Source: Thereva unica
Taxonomy: Eukaryota > Arthropoda > Insecta > Diptera > Therevidae
Length of the DNA: 64,000 bases
NCBI GenBank assembly: GCA_949987705.1
Contig: OX465282.1
Coordinates: 38,962,039-39,026,038 of the forward strand
Direction: 5' to 3'
The position numbers were made by a program, and so were the translations under genes. Each line of letters starts with the position of its first letter. The stretch's first letter is position 1. Of this stretch, positions 1 through 10,799 are shown piece by piece. The notes below the pieces were generated by a model. That model was not told where the DNA came from. It saw only the letters and a list, made by a program, of their open reading frames with translations, and did no database searches.

Positions 1-1389
1 AACTGCATTCCCGTATGATTTTCCGCTTACTAGATGGTTAGACTGCGGGAGTGTGGTAGATAGTATGTTAGTTGTGGTCCGCATCACTTTTCGGGCCTTC
101 CTGTTCGCTAAATATTTTTTAAAGTTGCTGCATCCTCTGTAACTGGCCGCGTGACAGCCACCACAGTTTACGCATTTAGGCTCATTCACCCCTTTTATGG
201 TGTTGCATTGACCCGGCTCGTGGGCCTGAGCACATTTAACACAGCGAAAAACGTTAAGGCAATTATTAGCCCTGTGTCCAAACGCTTGGCATTTAAAGCA
301 TTGTGTCGGAGTAGTGCTAAGAAGTCTTTCAATCTTAATCTTCTGATAGGCGAGATATTTAAGTTTGAGTAGGTCCCTAACGTCCTCGTTATATTAGGAG
401 CTACCTGGAGTAGAAATTTTTGGATTTGAACGTCTCAAATCTCTTAATTTTAGAGAATTTAGTATTCGGGAAGATTAATCTAAGTTCCATTAGAACATCG
501 CTAGGTTCAAAGGAGTGGCAAATCCCTTTTATGAGGAGATTAGTGGGCTTTTCGTCATTCCCGAGTATGTGAACCCGCAAACTTGTTGTTCCTTTAATGT
601 ATTCATGATCTTAATCTTATCCTCCTTGTTCTTTACGAAAATTTTGGACATGTTTTTAGCCCCTTTGGCAAAATAAAATTGCACTTTTTCCTGCCTTAGG
701 AAGTTTAGACAAACTTTTGTATTTAAGTCTTTCACAATGATAGGAGGTTGGAACCTCGTATTCGAATTTCGGGGTTCGCCAATATTATTTAAGTTCTGGT
801 TTGGGCCCGAGTCAATTTTCCCATGCCCCCTACTGATAGTCGGACTCCTACTTAAGTCACCTACATTATTATCTACACTCAATAAATTAAAACTATTTTG
901 ATAGTTGTTATAAACTAGAGGGTTAGTTTTATTGGATTTATTATGAACATTAAGGTTAGAGTTGTTGTTGGTGCCTGGCGAATTTTTGCGAGGTTTTTTA
1001 ACCAGGGTCCAGCCATTCTTTGTGGTTGATTCACTAAGCTGGGGAGTGTCATCTTCTCCATTAGATTTGGGTGAACGTGTCCTTTTAGCTGTAAGGTCCC
1101 TTTTTTCATACGGTTGTGTGTCTTCAGAAGCTCCTTTCGAATGTACAGTTTCGCTGCTAGCGCTGACCGGTTGTGAAGGTTTGGGTACCATTTCAGGGGT
1201 GGAAACCGTTATAGTTCCAACCGCGTGGTAATCTACATTTTCTGTAAAGATAGTGTTAGTAGCGTTTTTGAAATGCTCAGGTTGCCTTTTAAAGAGCATG
1301 GTGCCTCTGTTGGATTCCATTGTTACGTCTCCGGATGACTTTCCATGGACGACACCGGGGACTTGATGAGAAGCATGTGCTTCGCTCAC
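1..1389 (-). pseudogene. Jockey-type LINE ORF1 (gag-like nucleic-acid-binding protein), broken and running off the window
   Basis: ORF1 proteins of Jockey-clade LINEs bind the element RNA. The likely start is the ATG at 1389, giving 286 open codons down to 529 that are rich in Asn, Ser and Lys, with a basic patch (KKPRKNSPGT). The reading then shifts frame near 560 and continues to the left edge. Around 130-310 it encodes zinc-knuckle segments (CFKCQAFGHRANNC, CVKCAQAHEPGQC, CVNCGGCHAA), the typical three-knuckle end of these proteins. The segment before the knuckles has the spacing of the usual RNA-binding part. At least one frameshift makes this copy dead. The RT-bearing ORF2 would lie left of the window. 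The family assignment rests on the knuckles and layout, not on a database match. Confidence 0.75.
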
Positions 1390-1689
1390 TTTACGATATC
1401 CCTCGTGGATTTGAAGAGTTACACGGTAAAATTATCACCGTGCCCAATTTTAATCAAAATAAGGATAAAAGAACACTTTTAGAGCTTTTTAAGAATTCGT
1501 GGAACAGTAAAAAGACAATTAACTAAATAACTTTGCACACTTTCTTTTCTACTTTCTCAGAGCTTCGACAGATCCACCACAAAATCGAACCGCCGAGCTG
1601 CGGGAACGAAAACTGACTCCTATATTATCTGTCAACGAATGCAACGCGTGTACGCTTGGATATGTCACCAGCTTAAGGGTATTCATTTA

Positions 1690-2135
1690 CTTCTTAAATT
1701 CTTCGCACTTGTCGTACTTGTTGTAGTTTGTAGTTGTTCGTAGTTTTCGTAGTTCATTTCCATATATTTTTTAACTAGTACGACATTTTGTGTGAAGTAC
1801 GAAGCTACTGAGTTTCTAAAACGGCTTCGTAATTTTAAATTGTCGTTGTTGATATTGACAGTTGTCAGGTGTTTTGAATTACTTATTTGAATTTAATTGC
1901 AGCGATTTTAAAAGATGGCTAGCGTAACATTGAGAACAGCTTTATCGATTAATGCTTCCAATAATTTTTGTTTTTCACTTTTTCTGAACATTTTCTCAAA
2001 AAACAACAACTTCAAAATATCACAACTTAAAAATGTCACTTAGTAATAATACGAAAAATGAACTACGAAAAGTATTCAATGTAGTCGTTCATGCCTATTG
2101 AACTACGAAACTACAAAACTACAAACATTTGAAAA
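1690..2135. repeat. Hairpin-forming inverted repeat, possible MITE
   Basis: A segment near 1700-1750, made of variations on GTAGTTTGTAGTT and CGTAGTTCA, reads as the reverse complement of 2055-2130 (TGAACTACGAAACTAC and similar). About 300 bp of AT-rich sequence lies between. Clean ends and a target duplication were not found, so this is only a candidate inverted-repeat element. I see no gene between 1390 and 2690. Confidence 0.4.
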
Positions 2136-2144
2136 GTATTGTTA

Positions 2145-2570
2145 GTGAGAATAAAACTTTTTCCGGAATTTGAATTTTTTTGGAATATCTCCAAATAATG
2201 TTGTCTCAAAATTTTGAAAAAATTATATTTTGTGCATACACGTATATATAATGCCAAAATTTAGGATGGGACGACATTGGTATCATATTGAAATAAAATT
2301 TTTTAAATGCTTGAAAAGCTGAACATTCAATGAACTCTATATAAAAAAAATGTTTAGCTGCGGAAGAGCTCATACCAACCGCTAATAATGTCGCCTTTTA
2401 CTAATTTGGGTATGGTAAATTCAATAAAAATAAAGCCAACACTCTTACTTACAACACTCTTACTTACAAACTAACTACAAGGATAACTCTTATTGATAAA
2501 ATTGAGTGTTTCACAATTGCTTATGAAAACACTCCTAAAAATTTTTGTGTTACTTTGTAACGCAATAACT
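2145..2570 (+). repeat. Left copy of a long interspersed repeat, inverted relative to 10800-11440
   Basis: By eye this stretch matches the reverse complement of roughly 10800-11440 at high identity. Shared landmarks are GCGGAAGAGCT, ACCAACCGCTAATAATGTCG, a GACGACATTGG block and AACTCTTATT(G/A)ATAAAATTGAGT. The right copy carries a 194 bp LINE insertion. The two copies bracket the whole LINE nest. They may be termini of one large element or two independent copies of a dispersed repeat in opposite orientation; the sequence does not decide. No coding potential is evident. Confidence 0.7.
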
Positions 2571-2689
2571 TTTTTGATTTTTTCTTTAATTGTTTTAAAG
2601 GGGAATTTTCGACAATTTTTTCGTAATTCTGATGAAGGAGTTCGAAGGTAGACAATTGGTAGGTACAATCCGAACATCCATAAAAAAAA

Positions 2690-3229
2690 CACCATTGCTA
2701 CCATTGCCTCGGAACCAGATGGACAAACCGACGACCTTTGCTTTTCGAACAAGGACACGAATCGGATCATGGAGTGTGAGAACACTGCTTGCGGACGGCT
2801 GGATGAAGTCCTCAACGAGATGAATCGATATAAAATCAAGATCATGGGACTAAGCGAGACCAGATGTCCTGATGCGGGCTAACATATGTGGCCAAACGGT
2901 GAGTCCTTATATTTTGGTAGAAATGAAACTGACAGCCGTAGGAGTGGCGTTGGCGTAATACTCACCAAAGAAGCCAGGTCCAGCCTCATTCGCTGGTCAC
3001 CAGTTTCTGAGAGGATTATTTCCGTGCGCCTGCGTACCAGACTAAGAAGTACTACGGTAGTCCAATACTATGCTCCAACTGAAGACGCAGAAGATGACAT
3101 CAAGGACGAGTTCTATATGGAACTGAATGAGGTTTTTCGCTCTATTCATTGTATTAATGGGTGACTTAAACGCACAGATCGGCCGTGACAACACCGGCCT
3201 TCAACAAACAATTGGAAATGAAGGCCTAA
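2690..3229 (+). pseudogene. RTE-like LINE: N-terminal APE endonuclease part
   Basis: This is the start of an endonuclease/reverse-transcriptase polyprotein that nicks target DNA to prime reverse transcription. Visible motifs in order are IGSWSVRTLLADG (family form GxWNVRTL), then after a frameshift EMNRYKIKIMGLSETRC, GVGVILTKEA, VVQYYAPTEDAEDD and GDLNAQIGRDNTG. The last is the GDxN-type catalytic region. Frameshifts near 2800 and 3160 and a stop near 2880 mark a dead copy. The reading stops at the TIR element inserted at 3230 and resumes in the same protein at 6069. A start codon upstream is not clear. The RTE/craniofacial-development-protein-2-like assignment is from family knowledge. Confidence 0.8.
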
Positions 3230-3339
3230 TAGTCCGGGAGGTAGCGCTATAGTTGAGCAAGTCATTTTATACCGGCTGGAAATCATAACAATAATAGTTT
3301 CCCCCTAACACATAACAGCTCCGAACATCAGCTGCTCCG

Positions 3340-3745
3340 ATAGCGGTGGAGCTAAAGGAGGCAGCATGAAAAAGTCATTGGAAAAAAATCTGCTTCGATG
3401 ATTTTTATACCGAGCAAAAATGTATAATATTATTGTTGTAATCACATTTTTTAAAAGAAATAGTCGTCAGCTGTATTGACGAGGGGGGGTTATATGTCAG
3501 TCACGTGCATGAACCTGTTTGAAAATTTAACAAACAAATTAATTTTATTCCTTATGAAATTTGTGCATCTCAATTTTTATACTTTTAAAATAATAAAGAA
3601 AATCGTCAGCCGTATTTTTGACGGGGGTAATACCGTCAGTCAGCGTGATAAACATTTCGCGCGCTCAATGCATTTGAGCGTTGCATAGGCTTCTTGGAAA
3701 ATTAACTGACAATCTTTACACTCATAAATAATCAGCTGACGATGA
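3340..3745 (+). repeat. Left long inverted-repeat arm of the TIR element
   Basis: This arm is the reverse complement of 5555-5945 with few differences. Because of this, a 70-codon open stretch at 3476-3688 recurs almost identically on the opposite strand at 5607-5819. I take that peptide as a by-product of the repeat, since it has no family motif. Alternating CGTCAGCTG-type and GTCAGTCA motifs run through the arm and might be transposase-binding sites; that is inference. Confidence 0.75.
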
Positions 3746-3973
3746 TTTTTTGTAATGGAGGGTGAGTCTGGCAAATTTTCTGGCTCAAAAGTGAGGAGTC
3801 ATATGACGCATGAATTGTACTTGTACCTTGCGACCCCTTGCCTAAAAAACCGGTTTTGTGTATGGGGGTAATAAACGATATGAATGATAGTGTAACTTGC
3901 ACCAATAAGTATAATATCAGTTTAATATAAAAAACACCACACTTTATTTATTAATTTTGTGTCGGTTTCAAAT

Positions 3974-4613
3974 TATATTAATACTAGCATAAAACCCGCG
4001 TGCCTTGCAACGCCTTTAAATAAAAACTGTTTATTATGTGCAATGTTTCCCTTCAAAAAAAAAAAAAAACAAACAAACAAAAAAGTCAGCTATTATTATC
4101 CCTACAAAGGGTTTATTACAGCGCATTTTTTTATAAATATGGTAAACAAATTGCTGCGTATATCACCTCTGCTCAGCAAATCTGCAAGTTTTGAAGCAGA
4201 GATTGGCATGTATATGTCATCAAGAGAAGTGACATTTTAGGGTTTGACGAGCGTTCGTTTTGTTTGTTCACCTGTTTACGTGGGTGCAAGAAATTATGAA
4301 GCAATCACAAATGAATATTAAATAAAGTGAATTTCGAGTCATTCATTTCTTCGAGATTATAGGGATGCACTGTCAAAATATCAGCCCTTCAGCTTCAGAG
4401 GTTTGGGTTAACTTTATTTCATCCCCTTAGGGGGTGAATTTCGAGTAATCGCCTCTTAGTGGATGTCCACGTCATTATAGGGATGCACTGTCCAAATTTC
4501 AGCCCTATAGCTCCAGTAGTATGGTTACCCCATTTCACCCTTTATCGGATGAATTTCGAAAAATCGCTCCTTAGTGGATGTCCACGTCATTAAGGGGATG
4601 CACTTTGACTTGT
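3974..4613 (+). mobile_element. Truncated Helitron-like element with two-plus 118 bp units
   Basis: From TAAAACCCGCGTGCCTTGC onward this matches the left part of the larger element at 17389-20282. It shares GGTAAACAAATTGCTGCG, the segment around GGCATGTATATGTCATCAAG, and the first 118 bp-type units containing GGGATGCACTGTC and GGATGAATTTCGA. The copy stops after a little over two units and lacks the ACAGACAGACAG end found at 20235, so it is 3'-truncated. It lies between the arms of the TIR element. Confidence 0.65.
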
Positions 4614-4806
4614 TCATTATTAACATTAAAACAAATGTCAAAAAATTGTTTTTATTCTTCTTCTTAACTATGCTCCCGGGCATGGTTAAAATTTAACTAC
4701 ACCATGGGTAACCACGGGAGTTTTTGAACGCCAAAAAGTTAAGCTCGTGGTTATGTTGTAGTTAACCACGGAGTTTTTGAACGACAAAAGTTTGCCATAG
4801 TTAACC

Positions 4807-5500
4807 ATGGTTAACCATAGTAAGGCGCTCCAGGTATTACAAACTTGTGTCATACCAGAAAAAAATGATATTTTAAAAAGCTTAGTCAGCGAAATGAACG
4901 ATATTGATTTATTAAATAGAGTCGATGAGAAATGTGCCAATAATGCCATTATTTATTACCATCGATACTGTAAATTAAATTATAATAATACATTACAATC
5001 AATGCTCAAAAGTAGCTCAACTGAACATACGTCATGGCATGTATCACGATCCCTTCATAGGAAAGCTTTTGATGCAGTCTGTTCTTATATATGTATCTAC
5101 TCATGTGAGTAACAAAAACCGATGTGTTTATGTATCATTCTTAAAATCATTGTTTGTGAAAGTTGCGAAAAACCACACAACAGATTCAAGGAACGTGGAA
5201 TCATACAATTTAGAAAATAAATTACTTGAAAAATTCCCTAAAAAATTAATATTATTACTATTGATCATCAAAAAATTGTTAAACCATATCGCGGAAACTT
5301 ATTAAAAAATGATTTAGACATGCTAAAACAACAAGATATTTTAGATAGAGCTGCCCAAATTCTACGTTCAACAATCCGGAGCATCCAACGTAATCCACTA
5401 CCGAATGAATGATTTAATAAAAGGAGAATGCGATGTACCACCAATGCTGACTGATGTTTTTTTTTCAAAAATTATTTATTCAAGTTTCCGACGTAAGCGT
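4807..5500 (+). pseudogene. Relic coding region of unknown function, with a Cys/His motif
   Basis: Open stretches with biased composition run from 4807 through about 5500 in shifting frames. The first reads ...CANNAIIYYHRYCKLNY..., a Cys/His cluster of the type I.YH..C...Y. Near 5340-5440 the frame encodes RAAQILRSTIRS, a PLP segment and a GECDVPPMLTD-like segment, followed by FF. I recall similar Cys/His and PLP...GE...P..L motifs in an unnamed gene family that is repeated in arthropod genomes, but I cannot check this and do not assign a function. Several stops and frameshifts show decay. Its place between TIR arms suggests either the remains of the element's own gene or captured cargo. Confidence 0.35.
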
Positions 5501-5554
5501 AATATGAATTCAAAGTATAAGATAATTTGAATATTAAAAAAGCAATAAATCATG

Positions 5555-5945
5555 GTCAGCTGATTGTTTATGGGTGTAAAGATTGTCAGTTAATTTTCCA
5601 AGAAGCCTATGCAACGCTCAAATGCATTGAGCCCGCGAAATGTTTATCACGCTGACTGACGGTATTACCCCCGTCAAAAATACGGCTGACGATTTTCTTT
5701 ATTATTTTAAAAGTATAAAAATTGAGATGTACAAATTTCATAAGGTATAAAATTAATTTGTTTGTTAAATTTTCAAAGAGGTTCAGGCACGTGACTGACA
5801 TATAACCCCCCCTCGTCAATACAGCTGACGACCATTTTTTAAAAAAATGGGATTAAAACAATAATATTATACATTTTTGCTTGGTATAAAAATCATCGAA
5901 GCAGATTTTTTTCCAATGACTTTTTCATGCTGCCTTCTTTAGCTC
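5555..5945 (-). repeat. Right long inverted-repeat arm of the TIR element
   Basis: Reverse complement of 3340-3745. The region from 5945 to the right TIR at 6049-6065 differs from the left side except for the terminal 17 bp, so the arms are interrupted by a divergent stretch of about 100 bp on each side. Confidence 0.75.
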
Positions 5946-6068
5946 CACCCTTAGTGCGACAACTGACGCTCACTTTACCAATTTCTGACCATTAAACAAC
6001 TGTTTGAAATAAAATTCATTCGGTATAAAATTCCTAAAAAAATTGCAACGCTACCTCCCGGACTATAA

Positions 6069-7387
6069 GCCAAGTTGCCAATAACAATGATGAGCTTTTC
6101 GTTGACTTTTGCAGTTCTTATCAACTTATGGTAGGTAGGTGGAACTTACTTTTGTTAAAAGAAGATACACAAAGAGACCTGGGTATCGCCCGATGGTAGA
6201 ACGAGAAATCAGATAGATCACGTGGCCGTCAGCGGCAGATGGAGAACTATTCTTGAGGATGTCAGGAGTTTCAGGGGAGCAGATACTGGAAGCGACCATT
6301 TAGTTGTAGAGGCCCCGCCAAAAGAGTTGATGCCGGAGCGCGCAGCTGGGGAAATTAAAGCTGCATACAAATAAAAATTGCGCACATGTTGATAAGAAAT
6401 GCGCTTATGTATTTTCAAATTTCCCCTTCGAAATTTGTTGCGACTAGGCTAAGAGACGGGAACGGCATGCGCATGGAAAACGCGACTTTCTCGGCATCAA
6501 CTCTTTTGGCGCGACCTCTAGCAACTATTCGCCTTAAAATCTCCGCAATCAGAAAGTGCAACATGATGCTAGAACCCGTAGACGGTTTAACGTAGACCTT
6601 CTGCGAGAGAGCGTTAAAAAGCGGGAATTCGCTGGAAACCTGCAAAAATTATTAAACCAGCAAACCGTTTCTGACGACACAAATATTGAAGAATTGTGGA
6701 GTACTACAAAGGGCGCTATATTGACGGCTGCGGAAACGAGCATTGGTTATGTCCAAAGAAACCAGGAACACTGGATCTCGGACACAACGTGGCAAAAAAT
6801 ATAACGCAGAAGGGCCCTCAAAAATAACGTAAACTCTACAAGCGACCCGGAAAGTCGTCACCAACTAGAACGGGAATACTCCCAATTACATCGGGAGGAA
6901 AAGAGAAGTGTTCGGTGTGATAAAAGGCAGCAGATAAATGAGCTCGCAGAAAAAACGGAAAACACGGCAAACACAGGCAACAGTAAGATGCTGTACCAAA
7001 TCAATAAACAGCTTTCGAGAAAGCACTCCACTAAAAAGCATGCCGTTAAGAGTGCGGATGGAAGGCTGCTGTGCAGCGACGAGGAGCAACTCCAAAGATG
7101 GCGAGATTACTTCTTCGCCGCACTGAATGGTTAACTTACACAGGAACCTCAGGAAAATAGCATCAATGCACAAGCAATAAGAATCGCCACTCGGGCCCCA
7201 TCCCAGACGGAAATAGTAACCGCAATTCATGCGATGGCCAATCCTAAAGCAGCTCTGAAAGATGGCATCCCGCCAGAATTGTTGAAAGTCGACTCAAGCC
7301 TCATAGCAGATGTTCTTCAGCCAATGGAAATATCATGGAACACTTGTATCTTTCCGGAGGATTGGACGGAAGGTATCATAATCAAAA
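6069..7387 (+). pseudogene. RTE-like LINE: endonuclease C-terminus, linker and start of RT
   Basis: Continues the protein of 2690-3229. In order it shows an NDELFVDFC segment (6086 on), TRNQIDHVAVSGRW (6206 on), a GSDHLVV motif (the SDH histidine of APE endonucleases), a MITE at 6309-6518, then TIRLKISAIRK. It continues through RRFNVDLLRESV, VGYVQRNQ-type linker sequence and RWRDYFFAALNG, and ends with NPKAALKDGIPPELLK, the start of the RT fold. It ends in FPEDWTEGIIIK at about 7387, where a second LINE is inserted, and resumes at 8811. Stops near 6804 and 7134 and a frameshift near 6590 show inactivation. Confidence 0.8.
6309..6518. mobile_element. 210 bp MITE with 27 bp TIRs and TA duplication (Tc1/mariner-type)
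   Basis: The left end GAGGCCCCGCCAAAAGAGTT and the reverse complement of the right end, GAGGTCGCGCCAAAAGAGTT, agree over about 27 bp with two mismatches. TA lies on both sides (6307-6308 and 6519-6520). Deleting the element and one TA joins codons for ...LVV and ATIRLK of the LINE endonuclease in frame. The TA duplication is the mark of Tc1/mariner insertion. There is no coding capacity of its own. Confidence 0.85.
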
Positions 7388-8586
7388 TATCATACCAAAG
7401 CTTTTTGAGTCAATCATTTATTCTGCAATCGTGCCCATCTGCAAGAAACTTATTTCTTCGAACCAACATGGTTTTCTTCCAGCTCGTTCCACTACCACCA
7501 ATCTCCTTGAATTCACTTCCCATGCTGTTGAAGGCTTCGTTCCCCGTTGCCAAACTGATTGTGTTTACACTGATTTCAGTAAGGCATTTGACAAGCTTTC
7601 CCACTCCATTATACTTTTCAAACTAAAAAAGTTAGGTTTCCCTGAAGCCCTTCTATTATGGTTCCAGTCCTACTTAGCTGACAGGGCCTACCAAGTCCTT
7701 TTCCGTGGATCCAAATCCGCGACCATTGAGGCGTCATTCGATGTCCCTCAAGGCAGTCATCTTGGCCCTATCCTCTTTATTCTTTCTATTGATGATATTG
7801 TTACCTTGCTAAGGCACTGCAGAATCCTGATTTATGCTGATGACATCAAATTGTACCGTCACGTAAAGAGTATGGAGGACTGCAAACTTTTGCAAGTCGA
7901 CCTCGACACCTTTTACTCCTGGTGCGCTAACAAAAACCTGGTTCTTAATATTAGTAAATGCGAAGTCATGACTTTTTGTAGGCGACGTGATCCTATAATT
8001 TTTAACTACTCATTTTTTTGTGAGGGTGTCCCCCGTGTTAGTTAATTTTGTCAAAGATCTCGGGATTAGATTTGACACCAAGCTGGACTTTTCTACTCAT
8101 ATCAACTATATTTCTTCCAAGAGCAGCTTAGTCTTGGGTTTTATAAAAAGGTGGTCCAAAGAATTTAACAGCACCCTGATCACTAAACACCTCTACATTT
8201 CCCTTGTCAGACCTTTACTTGAATATGCGTCCCAGGTTTGGTCTCCTCACTATTCTTCGCATGTTGAAAAAATTGAGTCGGTTCAACGAAGGTTCGTTTG
8301 ATTCGCATTGAATCACCTTCCTTGGGAAGACCCTTTAATTCTTCCTCCATATGAGTACCGACTTAAGTTACTCAACTTAAACACTCTCCACAAGCGTCGT
8401 GAGGTGGCCGATGTTGTTTTCGTCCACCAGCTACTTAATGGCCGTGTCGACTCAGGTTTTCTAAGTCACCGTGCGTCGTTTAGAGAGAGCCGATACAATC
8501 TGAGAGGACCACCGCTCTTACACATCAACTCCTCTAACACCAATTATGGCCGATTTGGGCGGTTAATCGCATGTTCATTAATGTAA
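7388..8586 (+). pseudogene. RT and C-terminal part of a CR1/Jockey-type LINE
   Basis: The segment codes for the palm and thumb of a non-LTR reverse transcriptase. The motifs are HGFLPARSTTTNLLEF, TDFSKAFDKLSHSIIL (motif A), VPQGSHLGPILF (motif B), LIYADDIKLY (motif C with the YADD catalytic pair), NISKCEVMTF, then VNFVKDLGIRFD and RPLLEYASQVWSPH of the thumb/connection. It lacks the endonuclease and the N-terminal RT motifs because of 5' truncation. A frameshift near 8030 and a stop at about 8299 disable it. The protein ends at the stop at 8584-8586. Confidence 0.85.
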
Positions 8587-8810
8587 ATAAAAATATTAAT
8601 GTTTTTACCGTGAGCACTAACAAGGATCTCCTTAAAAGGAGTCTCTTTGTTCTCTCATGACTGTTTTTGTGTTCCGCATGCAATTTTTATTGGTACTTAA
8701 TTTTTTATGTTTGCATGTCTCAGCCGAGCCCACGTGGTCGTGGTAAATGTTTCTCAGCCCAGCTGAGAAGTGCGCCTTCTTCATAAGAAGGGAAACTCTA
8801 TTATTATTAA
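7388..8810 (+). mobile_element. 5'-truncated CR1/Jockey-superfamily LINE inserted in the RTE-like LINE
   Basis: The RTE-like protein breaks off after GIIIK at about 7387 and resumes with KMPKKEDLTICDNWRG at about 8809, so about 1.42 kb between is inserted. The insert starts mid-RT and ends in a TTATTATTA-type tail, as truncated LINEs do. Flanks ATAATCAAAAT and ATTATTAAAAT may be a worn target duplication. The 3' untranslated part (8590-8800) contains a GC-rich hairpin, TCTCAGCCCAGCTGAGA. A similar 3' end recurs inverted at 13463-13570. Confidence 0.8.
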
Positions 8811-10420
8811 AATGCCAAAAAAGGAGGACCTAACAATATGTGACAACTGGAGAGGCATCTGTTTATTATCTACTGTGGGAAAAATTTTGTCCCATATATT
8901 ACTATCTAGAGGATAAGAGAGGCAATAGACCGAACGCTTAGGAGGCAGCAGGCCGGATTCAGGAAGGGCCGCTCCTGGGGCCGTATTTGGTTTCTCGAGT
9001 CGACATTGTCGCCTGTCGATAAATAAAAATTGGCCACTAGCGACACGATATCGTCTCTTTACGTGTCGATAAAGACGTTTAAGAATTATTAAAAAGCTGA
9101 ATTTATGCATACAATGAACTTTTAACAATTTCTATTTTAATATACGTGGTTTGCTGCCTTGAAGTAATACCACCCAATTTGATGGTTTTGTATGGCTGCG
9201 CTTAGCTGTCGATTTGGTCGTGAAACCAAATATGAAACTCAAAGAAAATTGAGAAGCTTTTTTTGACGAGATACGGCCCCTGTATTGATCATATTAACAC
9301 CTTGAGAATAATAGTGGAGCAGTCTACTGAATTCAGATCCCCCCTTTACCTTGCCTTCGTAGACTATGAGAAAGCGTTCGACTCGGTTAATAGGAGCTTC
9401 ATTTGGTAGGCACTACGGCGACATGGACTGCCTGATAAAATAATAGAATTGATAAAAGCCCTATATAACAATTCCAATTGCAGAGTTCTCCATAATGGAA
9501 AATTATCCGACAGCTTTGAGGTGATCTCAGGAGTACGACAAGGGTGCCTACTTTCGGTTTTACTATTTCTTATAGTAATAAATGACATCATTGTCGGCGC
9601 TCTAGATAGTAGACATACAATGGGGTTTGCTAGACCGCCTTTAGGATCTCGACTACGCGGATGATATCTGTTTGCTGGCCCACAGACACCAGGACCTCAA
9701 AAACATATTAAACAATTTGGCAAAAGAAAGTAGGCCAGCAGGCTTGAGGCTAAATCCGGCTAAAACAAAAGAAATGCGTATAAATGCCAACACGATTGAA
9801 CGGACAGCGTTGAATAACCGTGACGTGGAACTGGTAGATAAATTCTGCTACCTCGGTAGCATCATTACCGAAAATGGTGGGGCAGAAGAAGATGTCAGCT
9901 CCAGAATAAATAAAGCACGAGGCGCATATGCATGCCTGTTCCGCATATGGAGATCAACACAGATCTCATCTAATACCAAATTGCGGCTGTTCAACTCCAA
10001 CGTTCAGGCAGTACTTTTGTACGGTTGCGAAATATGCAAAATCACCCAATTCATCACAGGGCGCCTACAAGTCTTCATCAACACATGCCGTCGTATCCTG
10101 AAAATCCACTGCCAAGATAGAATTTCAAACGAAGAACTATGGCGCCGTGCCGGCTAAGAAAGGATAGACGATCAAATCAGGCGAAGGAAACGGAATTGGG
10201 TTAGCCACACCTTGCGACGCGAAAACGAAAATCTAGCCAAACAGGCCCTTGACTGGAATCCGCAAGGATCCCGTCGAGTAGGAAGACCTAGAACAACGTG
10301 GAGGAGAACCCTACTAGCAGAAGCCGCAACAACTGGGAGATCCTGGTCGGAGCTGAAAAATAAAAATCTTAAAAAGACTTTTATACAAGAAAAAAAAGTC
10401 CTTTTTAACAGTTATTTTTG
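8811..10420 (+). pseudogene. RTE-like LINE: RT core, thumb and C-terminal tail
   Basis: Final third of the LINE that began at 2690. Motifs are NWRGICLLSTVGKIL, QQAGFRKGRS, then after a MITE CIDHINTLRI, AFVDYEKAFDSVNRSF (motif A), SGVRQGCLLSVLLF (motif B), DYADDICLLAHRH (motif C), LNPAKTKEMRI and KFCYLGSIIT. The C-terminal block is ISNEELWRRAG, RRKRNWVSHTLRR, ALDWNPQGSRRVGRPRTTWR, which is highly characteristic of this LINE group. Stops near 8915 and 9408 and a frameshift near 9660 show that it is dead. It ends about 10360-10420. The AT-rich 10420-10800 behind it shows no gene. Confidence 0.85.
8978..9280. mobile_element. 303 bp MITE-like element with GGGGCCGTAT ends
   Basis: It starts GGGGCCGTAT and ends ATACGGCCCC. 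Removing it joins ...GRS and CIDHIN of the LINE RT, so its limits are known to within a few bases. The duplication is short and ambiguous (T, or CCT if the ends are shifted), so no superfamily is assigned. No coding sequence is seen. Confidence 0.7.
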
Positions 10421-10799
10421 ATTTTAAAAATAAAAGTCCATTTTAATTATTATTTCGAACAAAAATCTTTAATAGCAGTGTTTAAAGATTTAAAAAATAC
10501 TAGTCGAAAATTATAGTTAAAAATAACTTTTATTATTTTTGGTAAAAATTAGCGGTTACTTAACGGGTCTTAAATTATATATGTTTGATTTTTATTAATT
10601 TCTGATTTTTTCGATATATGTAAGTTATAACAGATCCCTGGTATAAATAGCTCATACTATAAGATATTTATTGGGCCCAAAAGGTGTTCATATTCGTTAA
10701 AAATTGGCTGGGGAACCTTTATCTTGGCCACAAAAATATAATTTAACTTCAGTGGTTGTGGGGGTGGGTTCCGTAGATCTTATAGGGTTGGTTTTGGGC

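Larger units (their letters stand above)
3230..6065. mobile_element. 2.8 kb TIR DNA element, foldback-like, TSD TAA
   Basis: The element begins TAGTCCGGGAGGTAGCG and ends with the exact reverse complement, CGCTACCTCCCGGACTA. It is flanked by TAA at 3227-3229 and 6066-6068. Removing the element and one TAA restores the open frame of the LINE endonuclease, which is strong evidence that the ends are right. Long inner inverted repeats lie at about 3340-3745 and 5555-5945. Between the arms are a Helitron-like fragment and a relic coding region. A 3 bp TAA duplication is usual for PIF/Harbinger elements, but no transposase of that family is visible, so the superfamily stays open. Confidence 0.85.

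Noticed and set aside
3476..3688. 70-codon open stretch almost identical to one at 5607-5819 on the other strand
   Set aside because: The two lie in the inverted arms of the TIR element, so the similarity is DNA-level; no protein motif.
4675..4825. GTTAACCATGGTTAAC-rich palindromic patch
   Set aside because: Short self-complementary words without clear ends; not enough to call an element.
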